DNA of 64,000 nt, from positions 878,902 through 942,901 of the forward strand of contig JABFGC010000002.1 in NCBI GenBank assembly GCA_013112685.1, in the 5' to 3' direction. This document shows, piece by piece, positions 26,817-36,299 of this stretch; the first letter of the stretch is position 1; every line of letters starts with the position of its first letter. The translations under genes and the position numbers were made by a program. The notes under the pieces were generated by a model, which was not told where the DNA came from, made no database searches, and worked only from the letters and a program-made list of their open reading frames with translations. The stretch comes from Chloroflexota bacterium. GTDB taxonomy: Bacteria; Chloroflexota; Anaerolineae; Anaerolineales; Villigracilaceae.

Positions 26817-27614
26817 ATGCCAACCCCGCACGATAACAATAACCTTCTCTTTTTCGATGACTTTACATCCAACGAACTCGACCGCTCGAAATGGAACGTT
26901 GAAATTACCGGCGGCATTATGAATGACGAACAGCAGGCATATATTGATTCTCCTGAAACGATCTACTTGCAGCAGGAATATGACTCGGCGCACGGCGTAC
27001 TCGTCATCCACCCTCGCTATCGCAAAGGATATATTACCCCGCAGGGCAATTCCTTCGACTTCGTCTCGGGCCGCATCAATACTCGCGCCAAATTCGAATT
27101 CACTCATGGCAGTGTCGCGGCGCGCATCCGGCTCCCTGTCGGAGCAGGACTGTGGCCCGCTTTCTGGACGATGGGCGCAGAGGGCCGCTGGCCCGCCTGC
27201 GGCGAAATGGACATCATGGAATGCGTCGGTGAACAGGATTGGACCGGTGTCGCAGTTCACGGACCTGGCTATTCAGGGGAAACTCCTCTTGTCAATAAAA
27301 AATATTTCCCGCAACCCATTGATGTAACACAATGGCATATCTACTCCCTTGATTGGACATCAAACGACCTGTTATTTGAGATCGACGGCGAACTTGTGTA
27401 CCGCGTCACCCGCCCAATGGTGGAATTCTATGGAAAATGGGTGTTCGACGGCAGCAATTATCTCATCTTTGATTTTGCGCTCGGCGGAACATACCCATTC
27501 AAAACCAGCGGCTTGGCATCGCCTTATTATGGGTTGCCCGAAGCGACGGTCCAGGCAATCCGAAGGGATGAGGTCAAACTATTGGTGGACTGGGTGAAAG
27601 TCGCGAGGCTTTGA
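26817..27614 (+). CDS. GH16 beta-glucanase, no signal peptide
   Basis: 265 residues, clearly related to its upstream neighbour: FFDDFTSNELDRSKW, VAARIRLPVGAGLWPAFWTM, active site GEMDIMECVGE, WHIYSLDWTSNDLLFEIDG and FDFALGGTYPF. It begins MPTPHDNNNLLFFDD, with no signal peptide or membrane segment, so it appears cytosolic. A leaderless GH16 could trim imported oligosaccharides. An unrecognised export route or a wrong start is also possible, but upstream sequence does not offer a leader. It lies 17 bp after the first GH16 gene. Confidence 0.92.
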   Translation: MPTPHDNNNLLFFDDFTSNELDRSKWNVEITGGIMNDEQQAYIDSPETIYLQQEYDSAHGVLVIHPRYRKGYITPQGNSFDFVSGRINTRAKFEFTHGSVAARIRLPVGAGLWPAFWTMGAEGRWPACGEMDIMECVGEQDWTGVAVHGPGYSGETPLVNKKYFPQPIDVTQWHIYSLDWTSNDLLFEIDGELVYRVTRPMVEFYGKWVFDGSNYLIFDFALGGTYPFKTSGLASPYYGLPEATVQAIRRDEVKLLVDWVKVARL

Positions 27615-27642
27615 GTCTTCAGCGAAATCATTTCGAGGAAAA

Positions 27643-30600
27643 ATGTCAAACAGAGGATCGCAAACCATTCATATCGGAAATACCAGACAAAAAACTCCAC
27701 CGCAGGCTGTCCACGGCGAGTACGTGGAAATGCTCGGCGAGGCGTTCTATAAAATCGCCAACTTCGACCTGCTCGAACCGTTCTTCATGAGCATCGTGAG
27801 CAGCTCCGATCACTGGCTCTTCATTTCGTCCAGCGGCGGGCTTTCGGCTGGACGCGTCAGCGCCGAACAAGCCCTCTTTCCATATTACACCGAAGACAAA
27901 CTGACCGAGAACACTGAAAACACCGGCGGCAAAACCATCCTGCTGGTCAGGCGCGGCAATCGAACACGGTTGTGGGAGCCTTTCTCGATTCGCCAGCAGG
28001 GACAGTACCAGGTAGAACGCAATCTCTACAAGAACATAACCGGGACCGCCTTGATATTCGAAGAAATCAACCACAGCCTCGGCTTGACGTATCGTTATGC
28101 CTGGTGGACGGGCGACCGATTCGGATTCATCAAAACGGGCTGGTTGCGTAACACGGAAGGTTCCATCTGCAACATCGAACTCCTCGATGGATTGCAAAAT
28201 ATCCTGCCTGCCAACGTTGCCTCTGCCACTCAAACTACCTTGAGTGTTCTGCTGGACGGTTACAAGCGCTCCGAACTGGACCCGGAAACTGGTCTCGCCA
28301 TCTATGCCTTGAACTCAACCCTGACGGATCTCGCCGAGCCGAGCGAATCCCTGCTTGCCACAACGACCTTCCAGGTGGGGCTGGAACGTGCGGATTACCT
28401 GCTTTCGTCCATGCAGTTGGACAAATTCCGCACGGGCGGCTGTGTGGAAACAGAAACGGAAACCCGGGGACGGCGCGGCGCCTATTTCGTCCATGCCAGA
28501 TTGGAGTTGGCGCCAAATGAGGAGCGCAGCTGGCATGTCGTCGCCGATGTCAGCCAGGATCATGCCGCGATTGTCAGAACCAGCCACCGGCTTAAGGATG
28601 ATGCGTCCGCTCTCTTTCGGGAAATCGAGCAGGATATCGAGTCCAATACCGCGCGCATGAGGCAGATTGTCGCCAGCGCCGACGGCTTGCAGATGTCCGC
28701 CAATTCATTGTGTACCGCGAATCATTTTGCCAATGTGATGTTCAACGTCATGCGCGGCGGAATCTTTGCCGACCAGTATTGGGTTGATAAAGCGGGCTTG
28801 ATCGAATACGTGACCACACATCAACGTGACCTGCTTCACGAAAATGCGGCGTTCTTCGCCGCGCTTCCTCCCCGGCTGCATATCGCCGAACTCCAAACCC
28901 GCGCCAATGCCGGGGGGTCGCCCGACCTGATCCGGTTGTGCCATACGTATTTGCCCCTCACCTTCAGCCGCCGTCATGGCGACCCCAGCCGCCCCTGGAA
29001 TCGTTTTACCATCAAACTGAAGGAGGCAGATGGCTCGCAGCGGCTCGATTACGAGGGCAACTGGCGCGACATCTTCCAAAACTGGGAGGCGCTGGCTTAT
29101 TCCTATCCTGAATTTGTCGAGGGCATGATCGCCACCTTCCTGTGCGCGACCACTGTTGACGGTTACAACCCCTACCGGATTACGCGCGCCGGCGTTGACT
29201 GGGAAATCCCCGAGCCAGGCAATCCCTGGGCAAACATCGGCTACTGGAGCGATCACCAGATTATTTACCTGCAAAAATTGATGGAAATCAGCGCCCGACT
29301 CCATCCCGGAAAACTCGAGGAATTCCTCACCCGCCCGATCTTCAGTTATGCGGACGTTCCCTATCGCATCAAACTTTACGAAGATCTGTTGAAGGATCCA
29401 TTCAACACGATTGACTTCGATTGGGAGTTGGAAAGCCGGATCGTAACCCGGGTGAACGAACGCGGCACGGATGGAAAACTGGCGTGCGACCCGAACGGAA
29501 AGACACTCCAGGTTTCCCTCGCCGAAAAACTGTTGACACTGCTGCTCGCCAAACTGGTCAACTTCGTCCCGGAGGGCGGCATTTGGATGAATACCCAGCG
29601 CCCGGAGTGGAATGACGCCAACAACGCCCTCGTCGGCAAGGGACTCTCGGTGGTGACGCTGGGCTACTTGCGCCGCTACCTGGCTTTCTGCAAAGAGTTG
29701 TTCGAGACAAGCAAGCCCGAAGCCTTCTCGATCAGCAAGGAGGTGCGCGGGTTCTATCTTCGAGTATCCGAAATCCTGCGGCGCTTCCAATCTCACTTGC
29801 AATCCGCCTGGGACGATGGGCAGCGCCGGAGCATGATGGATTCCCTGGGTCAGGCTGGGAACGATTACCGCTGGAGCTTCTACGAGCATGGTTTTTCCGG
29901 TGAGACTGCCGTAGTGCAGGTTCATGAGATCGTTGATTTTCTCGAGCTGGCGCAGACCTACATCGAACATTCGCTGCGGGCAAATAAACGCAGCGACAAT
30001 CTGTATCACGCCTATAACATCCTGCATCTTGATGAGGGGCGCGCCTCCATCAGCCATTTATATGAGATGCTTGAGGGGCAGGTGGCAATCCTTTCCTCCG
30101 GAATGCTCACAGGGGATGAATCGCTGGCGCTGCTCCGCAGCCTGCGGGACAGCGCCCTCTACCGCGCCGACCAGCACAGCTACATCCTGTATCCTGATAA
30201 AACTCTGCCGGGTTTCCTCCAAAAGAACAGTTTGAATGTAGAACAGGTGAACGATCTGCGCCTGCCCGCTGCCCTGGTCGAGGCCGAGGACAAAACCCTG
30301 CTGGTCCAGGATATAGAAGGCGGCTACCACTTTAGCGGGTCCCTGCGCAATAGCAAGGATGTCCACCGGGCGCTGGAGGCGCTCAAGCAGCAGCCGCAAT
30401 TCGCAGAACTGGTCGCCGCCGAAGGGGAAAAAATCGCCGCCCTGTTCGAGATGGTCTTCCAGCATAGAGAATTTACCGGGCGCTCCGGGACATTCTTCGC
30501 TTATGAAGGGCTGGACAGCGTGTACTGGCATATGGTCGCCAAACTGCTGCTGGCCGCCCAGGAAACCGCGCCGCGGCCGCCAGTCCGAACCCTGCGCCCC

Positions 30601-31109
30601 CGGCTTGATCGAAAGGTACCGAGACATCCGCGCGGGGCTGGGCTTCCACAAAACCCCGGCAGTCTATGGCGCGTTCCCCACCGACCCCTACTCGCACACG
30701 CCCAAAGCGCCAGGGCGCGCGCCAGCCCGGCATGACCGGATTGGTCAAGGAAGAAATCCTGACCCGGCTGGCAGAAGTGGGTTTGTCCTTTGAGCATGGC
30801 AGGCTGAAGTTCGATCCACTGTTGCTGGATGATAAAGAACTGCTCACCGCCCCAGCTGAATTTGACTACCTGGATGTATCCGGTCAGCCCAAGCGCCTCG
30901 AATTGCCCGCCGGTTCCTTAGCCGCCACCTTCTGCCAGGTGCCGGTTATCCTTCGCGCCGAGGGTGCGCCCGGCATCCACGTTCATTTCAATAATGGGAC
31001 GGTCAAACAGGTCGCCGGACTGCTTTTGGATGCGGCCACCAGCCGCCAGCTTTTCCAGCGTGAGGGCGCCATCCACCACCTGGAAGTAACCTGCCCGGTT
31101 TCAGCATAG
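27643..31109 (+). pseudogene. Large glucan phosphorylase-like protein (GH94/GH149/GH161 type), two frame breaks near the 3' end
   Basis: The main frame runs to 30735 (1,030 residues). The natural end continues in the next two frames to 31109, about 1,155 residues in all. It resembles inverting beta-glucan phosphorylases: an N-terminal beta-sandwich, then an (alpha/alpha)6 part with YEGNWRDIFQNWEALAYSYP, DGYNPYRITRAGVDWE and GYWSDHQIIYLQKLMEI. The C-terminal marks are GFHKTPAVYGAFPTDPYSHT and ARQPGMTGLVKEEILTRLAE. Beta-1,3-glucan phosphorylases split oligosaccharides with phosphate to glucose 1-phosphate. The length and the neighbouring GH16/GH17 genes favour GH149 or GH161. Breaks are near 30575 and 30710, each mended by one base. 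No signal peptide, so cytosolic. Confidence 0.68.
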
Positions 31110-31198
31110 GCTCCCCTGGCTCTGCGTTCTTCTTCCTCACCCTTTCTCCCGGCCCGGAGAAGGAGGAGCTCCTTAATCATTCCGGAGAAAAGGTATAG

Positions 31199-32090
31199 AT
31201 GTCGAAATATACTTTTGAATATCAACCGTTGACGGGAATTGGTATTGCCGGTCTTTCCACCGATGATTTGAAAGCCATTGTCGGCGCGATTTTGAAGCGG
31301 AAAATTCATGGGATTGCCTTTAGTCCATACAGCGAAGAACTGAAACCCGGTATGCAAATTTCGGGCGCTCATATCCGCGAGCGTCTTGGCATTATCCAGC
31401 CGTATGTAAATTGGGTCCGGACTTTCTCCTGTATAGAAGGAAACGAGCTAATCCCTCAAATCGCACAAGAGCTCGGGCTAAAAACGCTGGTGGGAATATG
31501 GCTTGGCGAGGACCGGGAAAAGAACGAAATGGGACTCAACAACGCAATCGAAGTTGCAAGAAGCGGCCACGCCAACCTGTTGGGGGTGGGCAACGAAGTG
31601 TTATACCGTGGGGAACTGCCCGAATCTGAATTGATCGATTATATTAATCGCGCCCGGGGAAAGGGCGCCCGGCGTTCCAGTAGGTTACGTGGATGCCTAC
31701 TTCAATTTCGTCAATCACCCGCGAGTCAGTGATGCTTGCGATGTGATTTTTGCCAATTGTTATCCCTTTTGGGAGGGTTATCCAGCTGAACATGCATTGG
31801 TTTACATGAAGGATATGTACCACCGAGCGGTCCGCGCAGGCAGGGGCAAAAAGGTGATTATCAGCGAAACAGGCTGGCCCAATCTTGGCACAACCCTCAG
31901 GGGCGCTGCTGTACCTTCTATGGAGAATGCCATCAGATATTTCATAAACACGTACCAGTGGGCGGAGGAAGAGGGAATTGACATATTTTATTTTTCTTCA
32001 TTCGATGAACCGTGGAAAACCGCTGATGAAGGGGATGTGGGGGCTTATTGGGGACTTTGGGACAAGGATGGCAATTTGAAATATGTCTAG
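31199..32090 (+). pseudogene. GH17-like glucan hydrolase (one frame break)
   Basis: Joined frames give about 296 residues. GH17 features are the start strand GIGIAGLSTDDLKAI, WVRTFSCIEGNELIPQIA, the acid/base Glu in ANLLGVGNEVLYRGE, and the nucleophile Glu in KVIISETGWPNLG, with FYFSSFDEPWK near the end. GH17 enzymes act on beta-1,3-glucans, either as hydrolases or as transferases. The break is in GGGG near 31656-31661: frame one ends in RARGKGARRSS, while the other frame reads APGVPVGYVDAYFNF. No signal peptide is seen. It is followed by a second GH17-like gene overlapping by 8 bp. Confidence 0.82.
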
Positions 32091-33060
32091 TCTGTTGAGC
32101 AAACCTCGAATTATCGAACAATTTATCACTCAAAACCCCGGCAAGGCTGTCTGTTACTCTGGATACCGGGAGGGCCAGGATCCTCGGCAGGAAATTTACC
32201 CTAGTCATGAGGAGATTCGCGAGGATCTCTTAATACTGGCAAAATTCTGGCGGGTCATCCGGTTATATGATTGCAGTCAACACGCTAAAACAACGCTAAA
32301 AGTGATCCGCAACGAAGGGTTGGATTTGAAGGTCATGTTGGGTGTGGATATGGCCGCCGAAATCAGCAATCCCAATTGCCCTTGGGGAGCGGAGTTTAGC
32401 CACAAAACTCTTTTGGCAAACCGCCGAACGAACAGCGCGAATGTAAATCGCTTGATCACGTTAGCAAATCTTTACGCTGACATTGTTTTCGCAGTGTCCA
32501 TTGGAAATGAAGCCAGCGTCGAATGGACTGATCACATGGTCCCTGTGGATAATCTGGTTGCCTATGCCCGGCGCGTTAGGAGGGCTGTTCCACAGCCGGT
32601 TACCTTCTGTGATAACTACGTTCCGTGGGCAGGCAAATTGAAACCTTTGGCCGCTGAGTTGGATTTCATCTCGGTTCACACCTACCCTGTCTGGGAAAAT
32701 GTCACGATAGACAATGCCATCGAGTACACCAAACAGAACTACCGGTCTGTCGTCAATCACTTTCCCAATAAACCAGTTGTGATTACCGAAGCAGGTTGGA
32801 CAACAGCATCCAATGGACGGGGCATTGATCCTGCTAACGCATCTGAAGAGGCGCAAGCCCAGTATTGCCGGCAGCTGGTGGAATGGATCCTGGAAGAAAG
32901 GATCCTGACCTTTGTTTTCGAAGCATTTGATGAGCCTTGGAAGGGTTCAGCTGATCCGCTGGAGCCTGAAAAGCATTGGGGACTTTTTTATGTAGACCGC
33001 ACGCCTAAACCGGCAATGCAACAGTTCTTGCCAAAAACTCCCAAGCATCTTCCCAGGTGA
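32083..33060 (+). CDS. GH17-like glucan hydrolase, second copy
   Basis: 325 residues, leaderless, same family as the gene before it but clearly diverged. Key sites: FWRVIRLYDCSQHAKTTLKV, the acid/base Glu in FAVSIGNEASVEWTDH, VHTYPVWENVTID, the nucleophile Glu in PVVITEAGWTTASNG and FEAFDEPWKGS. It starts inside the end of the first GH17 gene (8-bp overlap), so both are co-translated. The pair probably takes imported beta-1,3-oligosaccharides apart in the cytosol, beside the phosphorylase. It is the last gene of the glucan locus; no terminator is evident after it. Confidence 0.87.
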   Translation: MSSLLSKPRIIEQFITQNPGKAVCYSGYREGQDPRQEIYPSHEEIREDLLILAKFWRVIRLYDCSQHAKTTLKVIRNEGLDLKVMLGVDMAAEISNPNCPWGAEFSHKTLLANRRTNSANVNRLITLANLYADIVFAVSIGNEASVEWTDHMVPVDNLVAYARRVRRAVPQPVTFCDNYVPWAGKLKPLAAELDFISVHTYPVWENVTIDNAIEYTKQNYRSVVNHFPNKPVVITEAGWTTASNGRGIDPANASEEAQAQYCRQLVEWILEERILTFVFEAFDEPWKGSADPLEPEKHWGLFYVDRTPKPAMQQFLPKTPKHLPR

Positions 33061-33435
33061 CTGCGCACGCATGCGTTTGGATGTCTTTTGAGAACGCCGG
33101 AGTTTTGCGGTTTATGCGTGCATTGTAAAGGCGCGCGGGCGACCCAAAAAGGCGTCCTCGGGGGAGAACGCCCTTCGACAGGCTCAGGACGGGCCGGCTT
33201 GGCATTTAACCGTTAGTGAGATTTTCACTGATTTCGTCTCTCGCGCTTGAAGTGCGGAGCGAAGTTGCGGAAAAAGACGTGTCCGAAAACAAACTCAGGG
33301 AACGCGTGATGATGTTGTTTCTGGGAATGCTGTGTTGAACGGCGATAAGAGCAAAGGTGTGGACAACTCAATTTTGCCCCGAAAAAGTTTCTGTCGGGTT
33401 CGCGTTCTGTTCGGCAGATCGTTTTGCTGGAAAGA
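33061..33435. other. Convergent intergenic region with repeats, no gene
   Basis: About 375 bp between the plus-strand glucan locus and the minus-strand accessory block. It contains an 8-bp inverted repeat GCACGCAT / ATGCGTGC (33065-33072, 33114-33121) and the palindromic repeat unit at 33170-33194. A pair of attC-like core boxes (ATTTAAC at 33204, GTTGAAC near 33332) has no convincing inner stem. No reading frame has protein-like character. Confidence 0.5.
33170..33194. repeat. Short palindromic repeat of the CCTGAGCCTGTCGAAGG type
   Basis: GCCCTTCGACAGGCTCAGGA followed by CGGGC, an imperfect hairpin. From general knowledge this sequence type is scattered widely in intergenic regions of many bacteria. 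Only one copy is seen in this window. Confidence 0.6.
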
Positions 33436-34188
33436 TTACATTGATAATGCAACCATCAAAAATGCCAGACGTGCAAACACATTAGCAAAAACATGTAGAC
33501 TGATACTTAAGCGAATATCACGCTTCCACATAACGATATAGCCCAACGCAGTCCCCAATAAAAACACGGTGAGAAAACCAAATGGTTGCCAACTGTGATA
33601 AAGCCCAAAAAATAACCCGCCAATGAGCGGAGTCCATGACCCATAGCGTGAAATACGAGGCAAAAGGTAGCCCCTAAAATACAATTCTTCAGCCCAAGGT
33701 AGAATGATTCCCGTCACAACAAGCTGAAATGTGAAAGTAATTACCAATATGTTCTTTGTATAAGCAAGATATTGAGATTGTTCTTCAAGAAATATCCACT
33801 TGGGCAATCCAGAAAAGAGCCGTTCCGTCAAAAAGGTATTGATAGGAGTTATGAGTGTGATTAGTAAGTACACGACAACAAAGGCGCCGATAAAAACGAG
33901 AGCAAACATGCCCCAAGATACTTTCTCTCGATAAAGTACAACGCCATTCAGGCTCAATCGCCCATTCAATTTATCGCCTTCATAAAGCATAATTCCCAAT
34001 AGAACTGGCAAATCAATGAGAAGGATCGCCAGTAGAAATGCCAACAATGGCGGATAACCAACTGAGTCGAGTATTGGCTTGAGCGCAATAAACGCTACCG
34101 TGGCAAGTGTGCCAGGTGTTATATGTAGCAGGAATGATTGTAAGAGCGTGTGCTGGGAAGTTATAGAGGGACTTTCACTTTTATTCAT
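33436..34188 (-). CDS. CPBP (CAAX-like) intramembrane metalloprotease
   Basis: About 250 residues with seven or so membrane segments. The CPBP motifs are present: EELYFRG in ILPWAEELYFRGYLLPR, a second motif FGLYHSWQPFGF and a third ISLHVFANVFARLAF. These Glu/His residues form the metal site in the membrane. Family members process or protect against bacteriocins or have unknown substrates. ATG 34188 is preferred over TTG 34194 because AAGGGA lies 7 bp upstream. It is the first of several minus-strand genes separated by attC-like sites. Confidence 0.88.
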   Translation of the reverse strand: MNKSESPSITSQHTLLQSFLLHITPGTLATVAFIALKPILDSVGYPPLLAFLLAILLIDLPVLLGIMLYEGDKLNGRLSLNGVVLYREKVSWGMFALVFIGAFVVVYLLITLITPINTFLTERLFSGLPKWIFLEEQSQYLAYTKNILVITFTFQLVVTGIILPWAEELYFRGYLLPRISRYGSWTPLIGGLFFGLYHSWQPFGFLTVFLLGTALGYIVMWKRDIRLSISLHVFANVFARLAFLMVALSM

Positions 34189-34203
34189 AAACAATTCCCT
34201 TCA

Positions 34204-34371
34204 GCCTATCCGAGTTGGTCTTGATTTTACCTTGTTGTGCCGAGTGCCGCCGAAGGCTTGCGTTACCGGCTGGCGGGAGGGACAAGATGACCCTTGAGAG
34301 CAAAAAAACTCAAAACCAAGAAAACGCTTGAAAACGCGGTGCGTACCCCAAGTCGGCACGCTGTGTTGGGC
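34204..34371 (-). other. Degenerate attC-like site
   Basis: On the plus strand GCCTATC (34204-34210) and GTTGGGC (34365-34371) mark the ends, and CGAGTTGG near the left can pair with CCAAGTCG near the right with one mismatch. The left core has ATC for AAC, and the spacers differ in length. It lies just downstream of the C39-like gene in its own orientation, as expected for a cassette. Probably worn out. Confidence 0.45.
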
Positions 34372-34399
34372 GGCATTTCATGGTTACGACAAATTGAAT

Positions 34400-34969
34400 T
34401 TAGTGATTACTCACAGATAGATAAATATGTTTCATTTTGATTAGCTTGTAATAAATTGGTCCTTGCCAATCTCGAAGTAATTGAGAAAACGTGCGAATTT
34501 CATTTCCCACAGGGATTTCACCTTCATAATCACCTTCAAGCATTGAATCATAAATATAGAATATTTGGTTTTCTTTGTTATACCCATATACTGTTATGTA
34601 ATGTCCCGCAATGTAACGAGCCAGAGACCAATATATACCTCGACGAATATAACCGTTTCCTATAGCCAAAAGAACTGGTTCGTTTCGATCAATGTGATTC
34701 ATTATGGTTCTCAGTTTTTCGCCATCCGTAAGTTGTGTTGCATATTGAATGGTAGATGAAAGCCCGTTGATTTCAAGCAACCTTTGAATGTCCTGTATGT
34801 AGGAAAAACCAAACAGTCTCGTCCGCAATGGAAGATTATTCAACGGTTGGAAACTTTTTCCAAAACCTTGGATAATGGTTTTCGCATTTGTTTCCCCACA
34901 AGTCAAGCCGAGTTGTTTTATGTATTGTTTAGGAGCATTTGTGACCACTCTATCGCTGCTTTTTATCAT
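34400..34969 (-). CDS. C39/papain-like peptidase-fold protein
   Basis: About 190 residues from ATG 34969; the reading can extend to a TTG inside the neighbouring attC-like site, which is unlikely to be real. A Cys-containing helix (LTCGETNAKTIIQGFG), the LAIGNGYIRRGIYWS strand, GHYITVYGYNKENQIFYIYD with the His and Asp typical of C39-type or papain-like proteases, and FSQLLRDWQG suggest a peptidase_C39-like domain. It has no signal peptide or ABC part, so it is not a classical bacteriocin exporter. It is flanked on both sides by attC-like sites: a single-gene cassette. Confidence 0.6.
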   Translation of the reverse strand: MIKSSDRVVTNAPKQYIKQLGLTCGETNAKTIIQGFGKSFQPLNNLPLRTRLFGFSYIQDIQRLLEINGLSSTIQYATQLTDGEKLRTIMNHIDRNEPVLLAIGNGYIRRGIYWSLARYIAGHYITVYGYNKENQIFYIYDSMLEGDYEGEIPVGNEIRTFSQLLRDWQGPIYYKLIKMKHIYLSVSNH

Positions 34970-35008
34970 CTCGATGTTTCTTTCATAAGTATCAGGGTTT
35001 GTTTTGCC

Positions 35009-35162
35009 GCCCAACGGTTTGCGCAGTGGTGGTGGGGCGGGCGTGGATTCTGTTCGGGACGAGGAAAAACTCGAAGCGAGGAAAATGCTTGACTGCCCGA
35101 AGGGCGTGCCGCACGCCGCCGAAGGCGGCAGTCCCGAGCGTCCAGCGCGCGCTTTGTTGGGC
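35009..35162 (-). other. attC-like recombination site
   Basis: Outer boxes GCCCAAC (35009-35015) and GTTGGGC (35156-35162) are perfectly complementary. Inside, TGCGC on the left and GCGC on the right can also pair after short spacers, as in integron attC sites. A GC-rich hairpin (GCCGCC...GGCGGC) lies within. The site is 154 bp long and starts 16 bp after the stop of the terpenoid-synthase-like gene. Confidence 0.68.
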
Positions 35163-35177
35163 AGCCTCTAAACTCAA

Positions 35178-36203
35178 TCACATCATTTTCATTTCCTTTT
35201 GAAAGAATGAATCAAGGCGGGCTTCTGTAACGTCTACGAGCCTGACCAAGTATGGATCGTTCAGCCTTTTTAGAATTACACGAGATTGAGCAATCATCTC
35301 TTTACTGCAAGTATAAGTATCCCGAATTCGCTTTTTATCCTCTCTTAGAAGTTGTGCTGTTTTCTTGGGATCATTGAGTTGGTGAAGTTTATCAAAACCT
35401 AAAGTTACATAGGAATAATGCCCATTCGCCAAATCGCCTTCCAGGTCATTCCAATCATCTATCATCTGGATAGCAGCTCCGAATAAAAGGAAAACTTCCC
35501 AATAATCATCAATAAGTGAGGCTTTACCAAGTCGCTCTAGGCTCAGCATAAAAGGCGTAACAGAGTTGGCTCCCTTGGAGCCAAGGTCTTTGGGATTATT
35601 CAATCGATATGGGCTAGCTTTACCCCTCATGGATTTTTCCTTTATTTCTGCTTCCAAAAATAAAGTGCGCATTCGTTGCATGATTTCCAGGTTTGCTTTA
35701 GAAACGCCAAAAATGCGGAGTGCCATAGTTTCATATTCGGCGATAAGGATTTGAGCCGTTAGTATCTCAACTGGAGAGGGAGTATCGCTGTCAACATTTG
35801 CATCCAAAATACCATAGCCAGCCACTGCGAACACACCTGCCTGCAAGATCTCCCCAAATTTATCCACTAATTCATCTAACCCTTCCTCATCCATCCAAAC
35901 TGCAAGGAATGCAAATACTGGATAGGCATCTTTGAAGTATTGAAGGCGGTTACTATTCCATTTTGTCACATCAAAACCAAGCGGAGTACTGAAATCCCTC
36001 AATAACTTCTTAGCCTGATCGTCCAATCCCTTGAATGCTGAAATAAGCGCAATATCAACCTTGATATGCTGCAACCACGATAGAAAAGAGACTTGGTTTG
36101 CCAGGAAGGGAGCCATGACAGCTGCCCAAAAGGCTTCCTTATCGCGGTGATAAACCTGAAGTATCGTTGGAGCAAATTTTTCGAAAGCAGTTTTCTGTTC
36201 CAT
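35178..36203 (-). CDS. Class I terpenoid/isoprenoid-synthase-like protein
   Basis: About 340 residues, all-helical. It carries AGYGILDANVDSDTPSP with clustered Asp residues where class I enzymes have an aspartate-rich motif. Further on, AIQMIDDWNDLEGDLANGHY resembles the second Mg-binding motif of terpene synthases and the uncommon class 1 isoprenoid enzymes of bacteria. These would bind a prenyl diphosphate through Mg ions. No isoprenoid pathway gene is nearby, so the product is unknown. ATG 36203 is chosen because GAGG lies upstream; a TTG at 36218 is in frame. It sits between two attC-like sites as a one-gene cassette. Confidence 0.6.
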   Translation of the reverse strand: MEQKTAFEKFAPTILQVYHRDKEAFWAAVMAPFLANQVSFLSWLQHIKVDIALISAFKGLDDQAKKLLRDFSTPLGFDVTKWNSNRLQYFKDAYPVFAFLAVWMDEEGLDELVDKFGEILQAGVFAVAGYGILDANVDSDTPSPVEILTAQILIAEYETMALRIFGVSKANLEIMQRMRTLFLEAEIKEKSMRGKASPYRLNNPKDLGSKGANSVTPFMLSLERLGKASLIDDYWEVFLLFGAAIQMIDDWNDLEGDLANGHYSYVTLGFDKLHQLNDPKKTAQLLREDKKRIRDTYTCSKEMIAQSRVILKRLNDPYLVRLVDVTEARLDSFFQKEMKMM

Positions 36204-36258
36204 GGCTTCGAACCTCAATGATTATTTATGTGAATTCTCTTCCGTCTTTGGGTTGCCG

Positions 36259-36279
36259 CACCAACGGTTTACGTTAGCC
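36259..36279 (-). other. Collapsed attC-like remnant
   Basis: CACCAACGGTTTACGTTAGC with the left half of the intact site at 35009 (GCCGC-CCAACGGTTT), but the right core (ACGTTAGCC) follows at once. This looks like an attC that lost its middle. It lies between the terpenoid-like gene and the SRPBCC gene. Confidence 0.4.
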
Positions 36280-36299
36280 AAAGGGAGGGTTGAACAAGA

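Noticed and set aside
28705..30057. 450-codon open frame antisense to the phosphorylase-like gene
   Set aside because: A shadow of the sense gene; no motif and no ribosome site.
33065..33121. 8-bp inverted repeat GCACGCAT / ATGCGTGC as insertion sequence ends
   Set aside because: Arms are short, 41 bp apart, and enclose no transposase or target duplication.
33204..33338. ATTTAAC ... GTTGAAC pair as an attC site
   Set aside because: Core-like boxes are present, but inner parts do not pair and box sequences are common; not strong enough to call.
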